Origin: JBHIET01 sp046760785
GTDB taxonomy: Bacteria > Chloroflexota > Anaerolineae > B4-G1
Reading direction: 5' to 3'
Length of the DNA: 22,645 nt
Assembly: GCA_046760785.1 (NCBI GenBank)
Contig: JBHIET010000056.1
Coordinates: 1-22,645 of the forward strand
Positions 7,687 to 14,724 of the stretch are shown here, piece by piece. Within the stretch, counting starts at the first letter, position 1, and every line of letters begins with the position of its first letter. The notes below the pieces were generated by a model. That model was not told where the DNA came from. It made no database searches and saw nothing but the letters and a program-made list of their open reading frames with translations. The translations under genes and the position numbers were made by a program.

Positions 7687-8645
7687 GACTGCTGATAGCT
7701 CTGGGTGGCAATGCGATCAAACAAGCTCACGAGAAGGGCACTACCGAGGAGCAATTCAGGAACTGCATGACGACCACGAGACTCATCGCCAAAATGGTGA
7801 AGAGAATGAAAGACGAGGACAGGCTGATAATAACCCACGGCAACGGTCCGCAAGCAGGCAACCTTCTGGTGCAGCAGGAGATGGGCAAAACCGTCGTTCC
7901 CGCTCAGACCATGGACGTAGTTGGGGCGATGACCCAGGGGCAGATAGGCTATATGCTTCAGCAGACGTTGATGAACTACCTGAAAGAGATGGGGATAGAC
8001 ACGCCGGTCTGCGCGGTGGTGAACCAGGTTCTCGTGGACAAAGACGATCCAGAATTCTTCGGCGAGAGAGGCTCAAAGCCCGTGGGAAACTTTCTCACCG
8101 AGGAGGAGGCCAGGAACCTTAAACAGGAGCATCCTGATTACATCGTAAAAAAGGTCAAACCCAATGGCGACAGGACCTGGAGGCGAACGGTCCCTTCACC
8201 TGATCCTATAGCTAATGTCGGAAGCGAAGCGATCAGGCGCATGGTGGACGCTGGAATCATAGTCATCGCCTCTGGGGGCGGTGGTATACCGGTGATAATG
8301 GATAGACATGGCCATTACAAGGGTGTGGAAGCAGTGATAGACAAGGACCTCGCCGGGGAGAGGCTCGCGGAGGTCGTCAACGCCGATGTTTTCCTGATCC
8401 TCACCGATATCGAGAAGGCAAAGCTCAACTACGGCGAGCCGAACGAGAAGCCTGTGGACAGGATGACCTTGCCAGAGGCTAAGAAATACTTGGAGGAGGG
8501 CCATTTCCTGGCAGGCAGCATGGGCCCCAAGGTGAGGGCCTGCATCAGGTTCCTGGAGTGGGGCGGGAAGAAGGCGATAATTACTTCCCTCGACGAAGCC
8601 ATTGATGCGCTCGAGGGCAGGACCGGTACCCATATTGTTCCATAG
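7683..8645 (+). CDS. arcC: Carbamate kinase
   Basis: Catalyses carbamoyl phosphate + ADP to carbamate + ATP, the energy-yielding end of arginine-deiminase, allantoin and purine fermentation routes. The 320-residue length is normal for the family. Amino-acid-kinase motifs are ALGGNA (6-11), THGNGPQ (51-57), the GGGGIPV loop (198-204), AVIDKD (217-222) and GSMGPK (278-283). The start is the ATG at 7683, six bases after AGGAG (7672-7676); a longer in-frame extension upstream has no such site. In E. coli the purine locus carries the homologue yqeA. Codon use (many AGG, AGA and ATA codons) differs from the GC-rich neighbours, which suggests a separate origin for this gene and the short ORF ahead of it. 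Its partners are plausibly the two carbamoyltransferases upstream. Confidence 0.95.
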   Translation: MRLLIALGGNAIKQAHEKGTTEEQFRNCMTTTRLIAKMVKRMKDEDRLIITHGNGPQAGNLLVQQEMGKTVVPAQTMDVVGAMTQGQIGYMLQQTLMNYLKEMGIDTPVCAVVNQVLVDKDDPEFFGERGSKPVGNFLTEEEARNLKQEHPDYIVKKVKPNGDRTWRRTVPSPDPIANVGSEAIRRMVDAGIIVIASGGGGIPVIMDRHGHYKGVEAVIDKDLAGERLAEVVNADVFLILTDIEKAKLNYGEPNEKPVDRMTLPEAKKYLEEGHFLAGSMGPKVRACIRFLEWGGKKAIITSLDEAIDALEGRTGTHIVP

Positions 8646-8667
8646 CGAGCAGCACTAGTACCTCATC

Positions 8668-8867
8668 AAATTACAGGAGTTACGCGGTTCGCTGGTCGAG
8701 TAGGCCCTTCAGGTCGAGTAGCGAAGCGTATCGAGACCCAGGGCCGTATCGAGACCAAGAACCGCGCCAAACCGGGCTTCGATACGGCCTGCGGCCTACC
8801 CTTCGGCCGGCTCAGGGCAACGCTCAGCCAGCGGTTTGGCCCTCAACTGCGTAAGTCCTGCAAATTA
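8668..8867. mobile_element. MITE-like element with imperfect terminal inverted repeats
   Basis: The left end at 8668-8685 reads AAATTACAGGAGTTACGC; the right end at 8849-8867 is nearly its reverse complement (GCGTAAGTCCTGCAAATTA). Inside lie a second inverted pair, GCCAAACCG (8766-8774) and CGGTTTGGC (8832-8840), and several GGTCGAG/CTCGACC-type palindromes, for example 8712-8738. No transposase is encoded in these 200 bases, so it would be non-autonomous. Together with the next element it fills most of the 474-base spacer between carbamate kinase and the PLP-enzyme genes. Confidence 0.55.
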
Positions 8868-8878
8868 GTCTTGGTGGG

Positions 8879-8954
8879 TAGGGGCAAGCCTTGAGCTTGC
8901 CCTGGACGGCAAAATCGCCGTCGCTTTGGGGGACGACCGCGAGGGTCGCCCCTA
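8879..8954. repeat. Three-hairpin palindromic element with 7-bp inverted ends
   Basis: The ends TAGGGGC (8879-8885) and GCCCCTA (8948-8954) are exact inverted repeats. Between them are three consecutive hairpins: 8882-8902 (stem GGGCAAGC, loop CTTGA), 8905-8922 (stem GACGGC) and 8930-8952 (stem CGACC with a mismatch and three further pairs). Parts of it read on the plus strand as a short open frame, but that is a by-product of the palindromes. Confidence 0.7.
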
Positions 8955-9001
8955 TGTCAACCTGTCAAAATTATATTGGTGGAGTGCTAGACAGATTAGG
9001 A

Positions 9002-9025
9002 CGAGAACAGAAGGTCCTGTTCTTG
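9002..9025 (+). other. Hairpin in the leader of the PLP-enzyme operon
   Basis: AGAACAG (9004-9010) pairs with CTGTTCT (9017-9023), extended by one G-T and one C-G pair, around a 6-base loop. It lies about 95 bases before the start of the threonine-synthase-like gene. It has no T-run. It could be a leader structure or an operator palindrome; I cannot assign a regulator. Confidence 0.3.
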
Positions 9026-9119
9026 CCCTTTCAAGGCAGGCTGGCAGGGAGCCGGAACAACGGATGGTGGATGTCTGGGGTTGGATGAAGCGATACCTGA
9101 AATGGGCTGGAGCTTGATC

Positions 9120-10451
9120 ATGAAGCACATTCTTGGCCTCAAGTGCACCATCTGCGGCGCGGAGTACGGTGTGGATGAAGCCGAGTACGTCTGCCCCCAG
9201 CACGGCGACGAGGGCATCCTGGACGTCATCTATGATTACGATTTCATCGCTCAGCGCGTCAATCCTGACGAATTAGCCCATAACCCAACGTACTCCATGT
9301 GGCGCTATTTGTCGCTCCTGCCGGTGAGCCCGGAGGTGGCGCAGCGGCTGGCGGAGGGCACCGCGCTGGCGAGTGTCGGCTGGACACCCCTTTACCCCGC
9401 CCCGCGCCTGGCGACCCAACTGGGCCTGAAGCACCTCTGGGTCAAGGACGATAGCCGCCAGCCCACCGCCTCCCTCAAGGACCGTGCCTCCGCCATCGCC
9501 GTCGTCAAGACACACGAACTGGGCTACCAGATGGTGACGACCGCCAGCACTGGCAACGCTGCTGCTGCTCTCTCTGGCCTCTGTGCAGCGGTTCAGCAGC
9601 CCAACGTCATTTTCGTTCCGCGCACCGCTCCCCAGGCCAAGGTGGTGCAGCTTCTGGCCTACGGCTCCACCGTCCTGCTGGTGGACGGCACCTACGACCA
9701 GGCTTTCGAGCTGTGCCTGGAGGCAGCGCGGACCTTCGGCTGGTACAATCGTAACACTGCCTACAATCCCTATATGAGCGAGGGCAAGAAGACCGCCGCC
9801 TACGAGATGTGCGAGCAACTGGGAATTGCAAATTCGAAATTGCAAATTCGAAATTACAATCTCGAATCTCGAATTCGTTTCCAAGCCCCCGACGTCATCT
9901 TAATCCCCGTCGGCGACGGCTGCATCATCGGTGGCATCCACAAGGGACTGCGAGACCTTCTGTCACTAGGCTGGATCGATCGTATACCCCGGCTCATCGG
10001 CGTGCAGGCGGCGGGGTCCTCTCCATTGGTGGACGCCTGGGAGCGGGGGCTGGAGGGCTGGGAGATGGAGCCGGTGGAGGTCCATTCCGTCGCCGACAGT
10101 ATTGTTGCCGGGTTGCCCCGCGACCGCATCAAGGCACTGCGCGCGGTGCGCGAAACCGGTGGCGCCTTCATCCGCGTGGACGATGAGGAGATCCTGAATG
10201 CTATCCCGGCCCTGGCCCAAGGCTGCGGGATCTTCGCCGAGCCTGCTGCCGCTGCCGCCCACGCCGGGCTGATCAAGGCGGTCGAGCATAGGCTGGTAGA
10301 GCCCGATGATCGGGTGGTCGTCCTGGTCACCGGCTCTGGTCTCAAGGACGTTGCTGCCGCGATGAAGGCGGTGAAGGAACAACCGCTGGTCGTGGAGCCG
10401 ACACTGAGGGAGGTTGGGCGAGTCCTGGCCAAGAGAGGAATAGCAAGCTAG
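9120..10451 (+). CDS. Threonine synthase-like PLP-dependent enzyme
   Basis: A fold-type II PLP enzyme of 443 residues. A short zinc-ribbon-like head (C9, C12, C25, H28) precedes the catalytic domain, as in many threonine synthase-like proteins. The PLP lysine is K120 in TASLKDRAS, STGNAAAA follows, and a glycine-rich PVGDGCIIGG loop lies in the second half. The ATG at 9120 follows CTGGAG by seven bases. About 17 residues (roughly 235-252) are encoded by a 7-base-period repeat that interrupts the usual link into the PDVI strand. The next gene starts 21 bases downstream, so it heads a tight operon. Threonine synthesis is possible, but no homoserine kinase or dehydrogenase is nearby, and the catabolic context suggests a beta-elimination or ammonia-lyase role. 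Function not proven. Confidence 0.78.
   Translation: MKHILGLKCTICGAEYGVDEAEYVCPQHGDEGILDVIYDYDFIAQRVNPDELAHNPTYSMWRYLSLLPVSPEVAQRLAEGTALASVGWTPLYPAPRLATQLGLKHLWVKDDSRQPTASLKDRASAIAVVKTHELGYQMVTTASTGNAAAALSGLCAAVQQPNVIFVPRTAPQAKVVQLLAYGSTVLLVDGTYDQAFELCLEAARTFGWYNRNTAYNPYMSEGKKTAAYEMCEQLGIANSKLQIRNYNLESRIRFQAPDVILIPVGDGCIIGGIHKGLRDLLSLGWIDRIPRLIGVQAAGSSPLVDAWERGLEGWEMEPVEVHSVADSIVAGLPRDRIKALRAVRETGGAFIRVDDEEILNAIPALAQGCGIFAEPAAAAAHAGLIKAVEHRLVEPDDRVVVLVTGSGLKDVAAAMKAVKEQPLVVEPTLREVGRVLAKRGIAS
9823..9877 (+). repeat. Heptanucleotide-period repeat inside a coding region
   Basis: Seven tandem 7-mers plus a partial one (GAATTGC, AAATTCG, AAATTGC, AAATTCG, AAATTAC, AATCTCG, AATCTCG, AATTCG). The block is A+T-rich in a GC-rich gene, stays in frame and contributes a hydrophilic stretch (NSKLQIRNYNLESRIR) to the PLP enzyme. 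Confidence 0.85.
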
Positions 10452-10472
10452 GAATAGCATTCGGAGGCCACA

Positions 10473-11279
10473 ATGGTTGAGGTGGTGTTTCTCGGAACAG
10501 GCGGAGCCTTCTCAGCCGGGCGACGGGGCAACCTGGTGTTGCTGATCGAGACTTCCGACTTCCGCACGCTGGTCGAAGCCGGGCCGATGATTATGCAACA
10601 ACTGGCTCGGATCAACCTTCAAGCTGCTGAAATCGAGCATCTGTTTGTCTCCCATTCCCACGGTGACCATACGTTAGGCTTCCCGATGTTCGCTCTGAAC
10701 CGCCTGAAAGCCCCCACCCGGCTCCACGTCTACGCTGGCCCGAGCACGGTTACAACGATGAAGATGCTCTGGGCACTAGTCTATACCCAGTACGGTGGTT
10801 ACAAACTCAAGTCCGACTGGCATTACCTATCGGAGCATGGCCCGGACGAGATGGGAGTGGCGGAGGGTGTGACACTGCGCACTACTGTGGTTTCCCACCC
10901 ACCTGGCACGCCCACGCTGGCTGCCCGTTGGGATTTTGCGGACGGCCTATCGGTCACCTTTGCCACCGACACCCTCCCCTGCGCCGCCACCGTAGAACTG
11001 GCCCGTGGCAGCGACCTGCTGATCCACGAATCTCATAACAGTGCCGTATTGCAGCCCGACGTCAACCTCTCCGAGTACTTCCACAGCACAGCCCAACAGG
11101 CTGGTGAGATTGCGCGTCAGGCTGGCTGTCCGCGTCTGGCGCTGGTGCACTTGGGTCCGGAGATTGGCAAACATCCCGATGTGCTTACCGAAGAGGCACG
11201 CGCGGGCACTGATTTGGAGGTCATCGTCCCTGAGGATGGTGAGAGGGTACGTCTGTATGGGCAGATTGGTAGCTGGTAA
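10473..11279 (+). CDS. Metallo-beta-lactamase-fold hydrolase, RNase Z/ElaC-like
   Basis: A 268-residue two-metal hydrolase. HSHGDH (61-66) provides the main metal ligands. H142 (SHPPG), D166 (FATDT), H185 (LIHES) and H226 (LVHLGPE) match the later ligands of the RNase Z/arylsulfatase branch. The flexible exosite arm of true tRNase Z is not obvious. The ATG at 10473 follows a GGAGG. It is separated from its neighbours by 21 bases on each side, so it belongs to the operon of PLP enzyme and M55 peptidase. In that setting hydrolysis of a small cyclic or ester/amide metabolite is more likely than tRNA processing. The substrate is unknown. Confidence 0.75.
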   Translation: MVEVVFLGTGGAFSAGRRGNLVLLIETSDFRTLVEAGPMIMQQLARINLQAAEIEHLFVSHSHGDHTLGFPMFALNRLKAPTRLHVYAGPSTVTTMKMLWALVYTQYGGYKLKSDWHYLSEHGPDEMGVAEGVTLRTTVVSHPPGTPTLAARWDFADGLSVTFATDTLPCAATVELARGSDLLIHESHNSAVLQPDVNLSEYFHSTAQQAGEIARQAGCPRLALVHLGPEIGKHPDVLTEEARAGTDLEVIVPEDGERVRLYGQIGSW

Positions 11280-11300
11280 ACTAGTAACAGGAGAACTACA

Positions 11301-12113
11301 ATGAATGTGCTGATCTCTGTAGACATGGAAGGCATCTCCGGCGTGGTAGCGTGGGATCACGTCTCGTCCACGCACAAGGAGTACGAGCGTTTCCGCAAGT
11401 TGATGACCGCCGAGGCCAACGCTGCCGTCGTCGGCGCGCTGGCCGGCGGGGCGACGCGGGTCGTCGTCAACGACAGCCACGGTGGGATGGCGAACCTTCT
11501 GATCGAGGAACTGAACCCGGCCGCGGAGTTGATCTCGGGCAGCCCCAAGCCCTTCGGCATGATGCAGGGTATCGGCCCCGACGTGAACGCCGTCTTTTTG
11601 GTTGGCTACCACGCAGCGGCGGGCACGGGTGCAGCAGTGCTGGCCCATACCTGGAGCAGCCGCACTGTGGCCGAAGTACGCCTCAACGGCCAGGTAGTGG
11701 GCGAGACCGGACTCAGTGCGGCGCTTGCCGGGGCCTATGGTGCGCCGGTTGTGTTGGTTGCCGGGGACCGGGCTGTGACCGAGGAGGCGCGAGCGCTCTT
11801 GGGCGAGATCGAGACGGTAGCGGTCAAGGAGGGCATCACGCGTACTGCGGCTCAGTGCCTGCACCCCGAGGTAGCGCACGAGCGCATCCGCCAGGCTGCG
11901 GAGCGTGCTCTGAAACGGACCGTTTCCCCCTTTGTCCTGCCGTCGCCCATCACGGTGCGCATCGTCTTCCAGAATGCCCTCCACGCCGACATGGCCGCGC
12001 TGATACCCGGCAGCCGGCGAGTGGACGGCCGCGCTGTGGAGTGGACCGGCGAGGGCATGCCGACGGTATACAAAGTATTCCGGGCGATGACGGCGTTGGC
12101 GTGGTCAGGATAA
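11301..12113 (+). CDS. M55 family metallopeptidase, DppA-like D-aminopeptidase
   Basis: A 270-residue protein with the full active-site set of Bacillus DppA: D8 and E10 (SVDMEG), H60 (NDSHGG), H103 (GYHAAAG), H115 (AHTW) and E134 (GETG), as a two-zinc peptidase with a proposed catalytic histidine. DppA cleaves D-amino-acid dipeptides; members of the family in catabolic operons may act on other small amides. The ATG at 11301 is preceded by AGGAG. The position between an MBL hydrolase and a PLP enzyme suggests that it releases an amino acid or amine for downstream deamination, possibly taking the place of the M20-type YgeY of purine loci. That role is an inference. Confidence 0.85.
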   Translation: MNVLISVDMEGISGVVAWDHVSSTHKEYERFRKLMTAEANAAVVGALAGGATRVVVNDSHGGMANLLIEELNPAAELISGSPKPFGMMQGIGPDVNAVFLVGYHAAAGTGAAVLAHTWSSRTVAEVRLNGQVVGETGLSAALAGAYGAPVVLVAGDRAVTEEARALLGEIETVAVKEGITRTAAQCLHPEVAHERIRQAAERALKRTVSPFVLPSPITVRIVFQNALHADMAALIPGSRRVDGRAVEWTGEGMPTVYKVFRAMTALAWSG

Positions 12114-12198
12114 AGTACAGGCAAACATGGGTCTGGCGGGCAACGTCACCGTCTTTGTCCTGTTACGAAATACGCATCACGTAGGAGGACATGCTCAG

Positions 12199-13668
12199 AT
12201 GATAGATCTGACCATTAACGAGGAACAGCTTGAGCGGACCGTTCAACGCGCACGTGAGCGAAACATCATCATCCCCACCTTTGCCCAGATGAAGAACCCC
12301 GCACGGATTCCCGACGGGGTCAAGGCGAAGCTGAAAAACGTCGGTCTGTGGGACGTGGACTCGCTCAACCTGTTTCGCATCACCTGGAAGAACGAGCCCA
12401 CGGCCCAGGGAGGCGGCTTTGGCGGCGTCAATTACGTGGAGCTTCCGCCATCCCTCACCGGCGTGCCGGCGCGCATCATCGCCCTGGTGGGCAAGTGGTT
12501 CCCCACCGGCTCTCACAAAGTCGGCGCCACCTTCGGCTGCCTAGCACCGCGCCTGGTCACCGGCCAGTTCGACCCCACCACCCAGAAGGCGGTCTGGCCC
12601 TCCACCGGCAACTACTGCCGCGGCGGGGCCTACGACGCCACACTGCTGGCCTGCGAGTCCATCGCCATCCTGCCTGAAGAGATGAGCCGCGAGCGCTTCG
12701 AGTGGCTCTCCAACTTCGCCGGGGAGGTCATCGCCACCCCGGGCTGCGAGAGCAACGTCAAGGAGATTTTTGACAAGACTTGGGAACTCCGAGCGACACG
12801 TCAGGATATTGTGGTCTTCAATCAGTTCGATGAATTCGGCAATCACCTCTGGCACTACGAGGTCACCGGTCACGCGATGGAGGAGGTGTTGCAGCAGGAG
12901 TTGGGACCACAGGATACCTACCGCGGCGTGGTGCTGACCACCGGCTCGGCCGGCACCATCGGCTGCGGCGATTACCTGAAGGAGATTTTCCCCACCAGCA
13001 AGGTGGCCGCCAGCGAACCGCTCCAGTGTCCCACGCTGCTGCTCAACGGCTACGGTGGGCATCGCATCGAGGGCATCGGCGACAAGCACGTCCCCTGGAT
13101 CCACAACCTCAAGAATACCGACGTGGTGATGGCTATCGATGACGAGGCCTGCATGAGCCTGGTACGGCTGTTCAACGAGCCGGCCGGCCGTGCCTACCTG
13201 GTCAAGCAGTCCGTGCCGGAGGGACTGGTGGAGCAACTGGACCTCCTGGGCATCTCCAGCATCGCCAACGTCCTCTCCGCCATCAAGTTCGCCAGGTGGT
13301 ATGAGCTGGGTGAGCGCGACGTTGTTCTCACCTGCTTCACCGATTCGATGGAGCTATACCAGAGCCGGCTGCGGGAGCTGCACGAGGAGCACGGCGAGTA
13401 CACCGAAACAGACGCCGCTGCCGATTATCACCGCTACCTGCTGGGCTGCACGGTGGATTACGTCGATGAGTTAGGCTACTGGGACCGCCGCCGCATCCAC
13501 AACCTCAAGTACTACACCTGGGTCGAGCAGCAGGGCAAGACCTACGAGGAGATTCAGGCCCAGTGGTACGACCCCGACTACTGGAGTGGCGTCCACGGCC
13601 AGGTCGAGGAGATTGACGCGCTGATCGAGCAGTTCAACGAGAGGACGGGGCTGCTTGAGAAACTGTGA
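12199..13668 (+). CDS. Fold-type II PLP-dependent enzyme (ammonia-lyase/TrpB-like)
   Basis: A 489-residue PLP enzyme. The cofactor lysine is K107 in PTGSHKVGA, similar to the GSHK of tryptophan-synthase-beta-like proteins. STGNYCRGGA (135-144) sits where 2,3-diaminopropionate ammonia-lyase has its DGNHGRG motif. GSAGTIGCG (249-257) is the phosphate-binding loop. The long C-terminal part (about 390-489), rich in Tyr and Trp, is not typical of threonine synthase or TrpB. I chose the ATG at 12199, ten bases after AGGAGG; a longer in-frame start at 12127 is unlikely. It closes the operon before two hairpins. It may be the functional counterpart of YgeX, but the exact reaction cannot be read from sequence. 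Confidence 0.75.
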   Translation: MIDLTINEEQLERTVQRARERNIIIPTFAQMKNPARIPDGVKAKLKNVGLWDVDSLNLFRITWKNEPTAQGGGFGGVNYVELPPSLTGVPARIIALVGKWFPTGSHKVGATFGCLAPRLVTGQFDPTTQKAVWPSTGNYCRGGAYDATLLACESIAILPEEMSRERFEWLSNFAGEVIATPGCESNVKEIFDKTWELRATRQDIVVFNQFDEFGNHLWHYEVTGHAMEEVLQQELGPQDTYRGVVLTTGSAGTIGCGDYLKEIFPTSKVAASEPLQCPTLLLNGYGGHRIEGIGDKHVPWIHNLKNTDVVMAIDDEACMSLVRLFNEPAGRAYLVKQSVPEGLVEQLDLLGISSIANVLSAIKFARWYELGERDVVLTCFTDSMELYQSRLRELHEEHGEYTETDAAADYHRYLLGCTVDYVDELGYWDRRRIHNLKYYTWVEQQGKTYEEIQAQWYDPDYWSGVHGQVEEIDALIEQFNERTGLLEKL

Positions 13669-13696
13669 GAGGTAACTGTGAACAGAGATTGAGAGT

Positions 13697-13751
13697 ACGT
13701 GCTCTGGCACGTCCCAACAACGACCAGGCCTTCGTCCGAGGACCCGGTCGT
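13697..13751 (+). terminator. Tandem hairpins closing the PLP-enzyme operon
   Basis: A perfect 6-bp hairpin, ACGTGC/GCACGT with a TCTG loop (13697-13712), is followed by a longer stem with ACGACC (13720-13725) and GGTCGT (13746-13751), then TTGTCG. The second structure is a plausible intrinsic terminator with a weak T-tract. A new promoter follows at once. Confidence 0.5.
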
Positions 13752-13773
13752 TTGTCGTGAACCGTCCGCCCGG

Positions 13774-13802
13774 TTGCCCAACGCCGCAAAAGCGGGTATA
13801 CT
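13774..13802 (+). promoter_or_regulatory. Promoter of the nucleotidyltransferase module
   Basis: TTGCCC (13774-13779), a 17-base spacer and TATACT (13797-13802). The inferred start lies near 13809, almost directly before the ribosome-binding site GGGAGG, so the leader is very short. Confidence 0.5.
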
Positions 13803-13820
13803 CAACGTGGGAGGTGGCGC

Positions 13821-14084
13821 ATGCGTGGAACTACTGTCAACGGATCGATGACTTCATCCGAAAGTGGCCTACATCTCTCATTCGACCCCATTGACTGGCA
13901 GCAATTGGAGTTGTTGGCACACTTGACACCTGCGCAGCGCGTCCTGCTTGGCATGCAGGCCCAGGCTTTCGCCAAGGCTGCTCTGCGCGGGACGCTCCGG
14001 CGTCGCTTCCCGGAGTTATCTCAGTCCGAGTTGAATATGAAAGTCCTGGCTTACTTAACGCCCCTCCGAGGTTACAAAGAGTGA
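13821..14084 (+). CDS. Small protein paired with a nucleotidyltransferase (antitoxin-like position)
   Basis: An 87-residue protein with no catalytic motif. It has an early helical part (LTPAQRVLLGMQAQAFAKA), a basic patch (RGTLRRRFP) and the pattern LSQSELNMKVLAYLTP near its end. A GGGAGG stands about six bases before the ATG at 13821; an ATG at 13845 is an alternative. Its TGA overlaps the GTG of the next gene, so the two are translationally coupled. Small proteins of this look often precede nucleotidyltransferase genes in Chloroflexota and cyanobacteria, which I recall but cannot check here. Antitoxin or regulatory-partner function is an inference. Confidence 0.6.
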   Translation: MRGTTVNGSMTSSESGLHLSFDPIDWQQLELLAHLTPAQRVLLGMQAQAFAKAALRGTLRRRFPELSQSELNMKVLAYLTPLRGYKE

Positions 14085-14698
14085 GCACCCTGGGCTTCTA
14101 TCTGGACGTCGTGCGTGCTCTGGAAGAAATTGGAGCACCATACATGATCGTTGGCGCCTTCGCGGCCACGGCCTTTGGCCTGCGACGGGCAACTTTCGAT
14201 GTGGACATCATCGTGGATCTGGGCGAACCGCATTTCGACGCACTGGCACGTCGCTTCCCACTACCCCGCTACTATGCCGACCCTGGGCAGATGCGTACTT
14301 CAACGCACATGGGCATCATGTTCAACATCATTGACACCACGCTGGGGGTCAAGGCTGACCTGGTACCCCTGACCCGAGAACCGGCTTATCGCCGCGCTTT
14401 TGCCCGTCGCGTCCGACGGACGTTCACTGACGAGGCAGGCGCTGAGTTCGAAGCCTGGTGTGCCCGCCCTGAGGACATCATCATCGGTAAACTGATGGCC
14501 TGGCAAGAAGGACGCTCGGACAAACATCCAGGCGATGTGCGTGAGATGCTCGTCTTTGCGCTAAGTGGCCTGAGCGATGAACCGCTAGACATCGGTTACA
14601 TTAACCTGTGGGCAGCGAGGCTAGGGACAGATGTAGCCCGATTGTGGAACAGACTCCAACAACAGGCCGAGGAAGATGTCCGACTGCGGCCGGAATAG
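14081..14698 (+). CDS. Nucleotidyltransferase-fold protein (AbiEii/DUF6036-like)
   Basis: A 205-residue protein with a minimal Pol-beta-type core: IVGAFAATAFG (23-33) followed by DVDIIVD (40-46), giving the G-A...D-x-D signature with D40 and D42 as metal ligands. A conserved EDIIIGKLMAW helix (about 131-141) and a downstream KHPGDV stretch are typical of uncharacterised nucleotidyltransferases near toxin-antitoxin loci. The GTG start at 14081 overlaps the stop of the preceding small gene (GTGA). Members of this fold AMPylate or add nucleotides to tRNA or proteins as toxins. Whether this one is active or toxic cannot be seen. The two-gene unit is self-contained and sits between two catabolic genes, as an inserted cassette would. 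Confidence 0.7.
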   Translation: MSTLGFYLDVVRALEEIGAPYMIVGAFAATAFGLRRATFDVDIIVDLGEPHFDALARRFPLPRYYADPGQMRTSTHMGIMFNIIDTTLGVKADLVPLTREPAYRRAFARRVRRTFTDEAGAEFEAWCARPEDIIIGKLMAWQEGRSDKHPGDVREMLVFALSGLSDEPLDIGYINLWAARLGTDVARLWNRLQQQAEEDVRLRPE

Positions 14699-14724
14699 GT
14701 TGACATCGTCAGGAGCACTTTGCT

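Noticed and set aside
8891..9117. Short plus-strand frames in the spacer before the PLP operon
   Set aside because: They are read through palindromic repeats and lack a ribosome-binding site.
8940..9119. Riboswitch or T-box leader for the PLP operon
   Set aside because: A hairpin is present, but I see neither the T-box AGGGTGG core nor conserved purine, guanidine or xanthine riboswitch motifs.
9823..9877. CRISPR array
   Set aside because: The units are 7 bases with no spacers; this is a short tandem repeat.
12199..13668. OrtB subunit of 2-amino-4-ketopentanoate thiolase
   Set aside because: The cofactor motif is TGSHK rather than the SGSFK type, and no small OrtA partner is adjacent.
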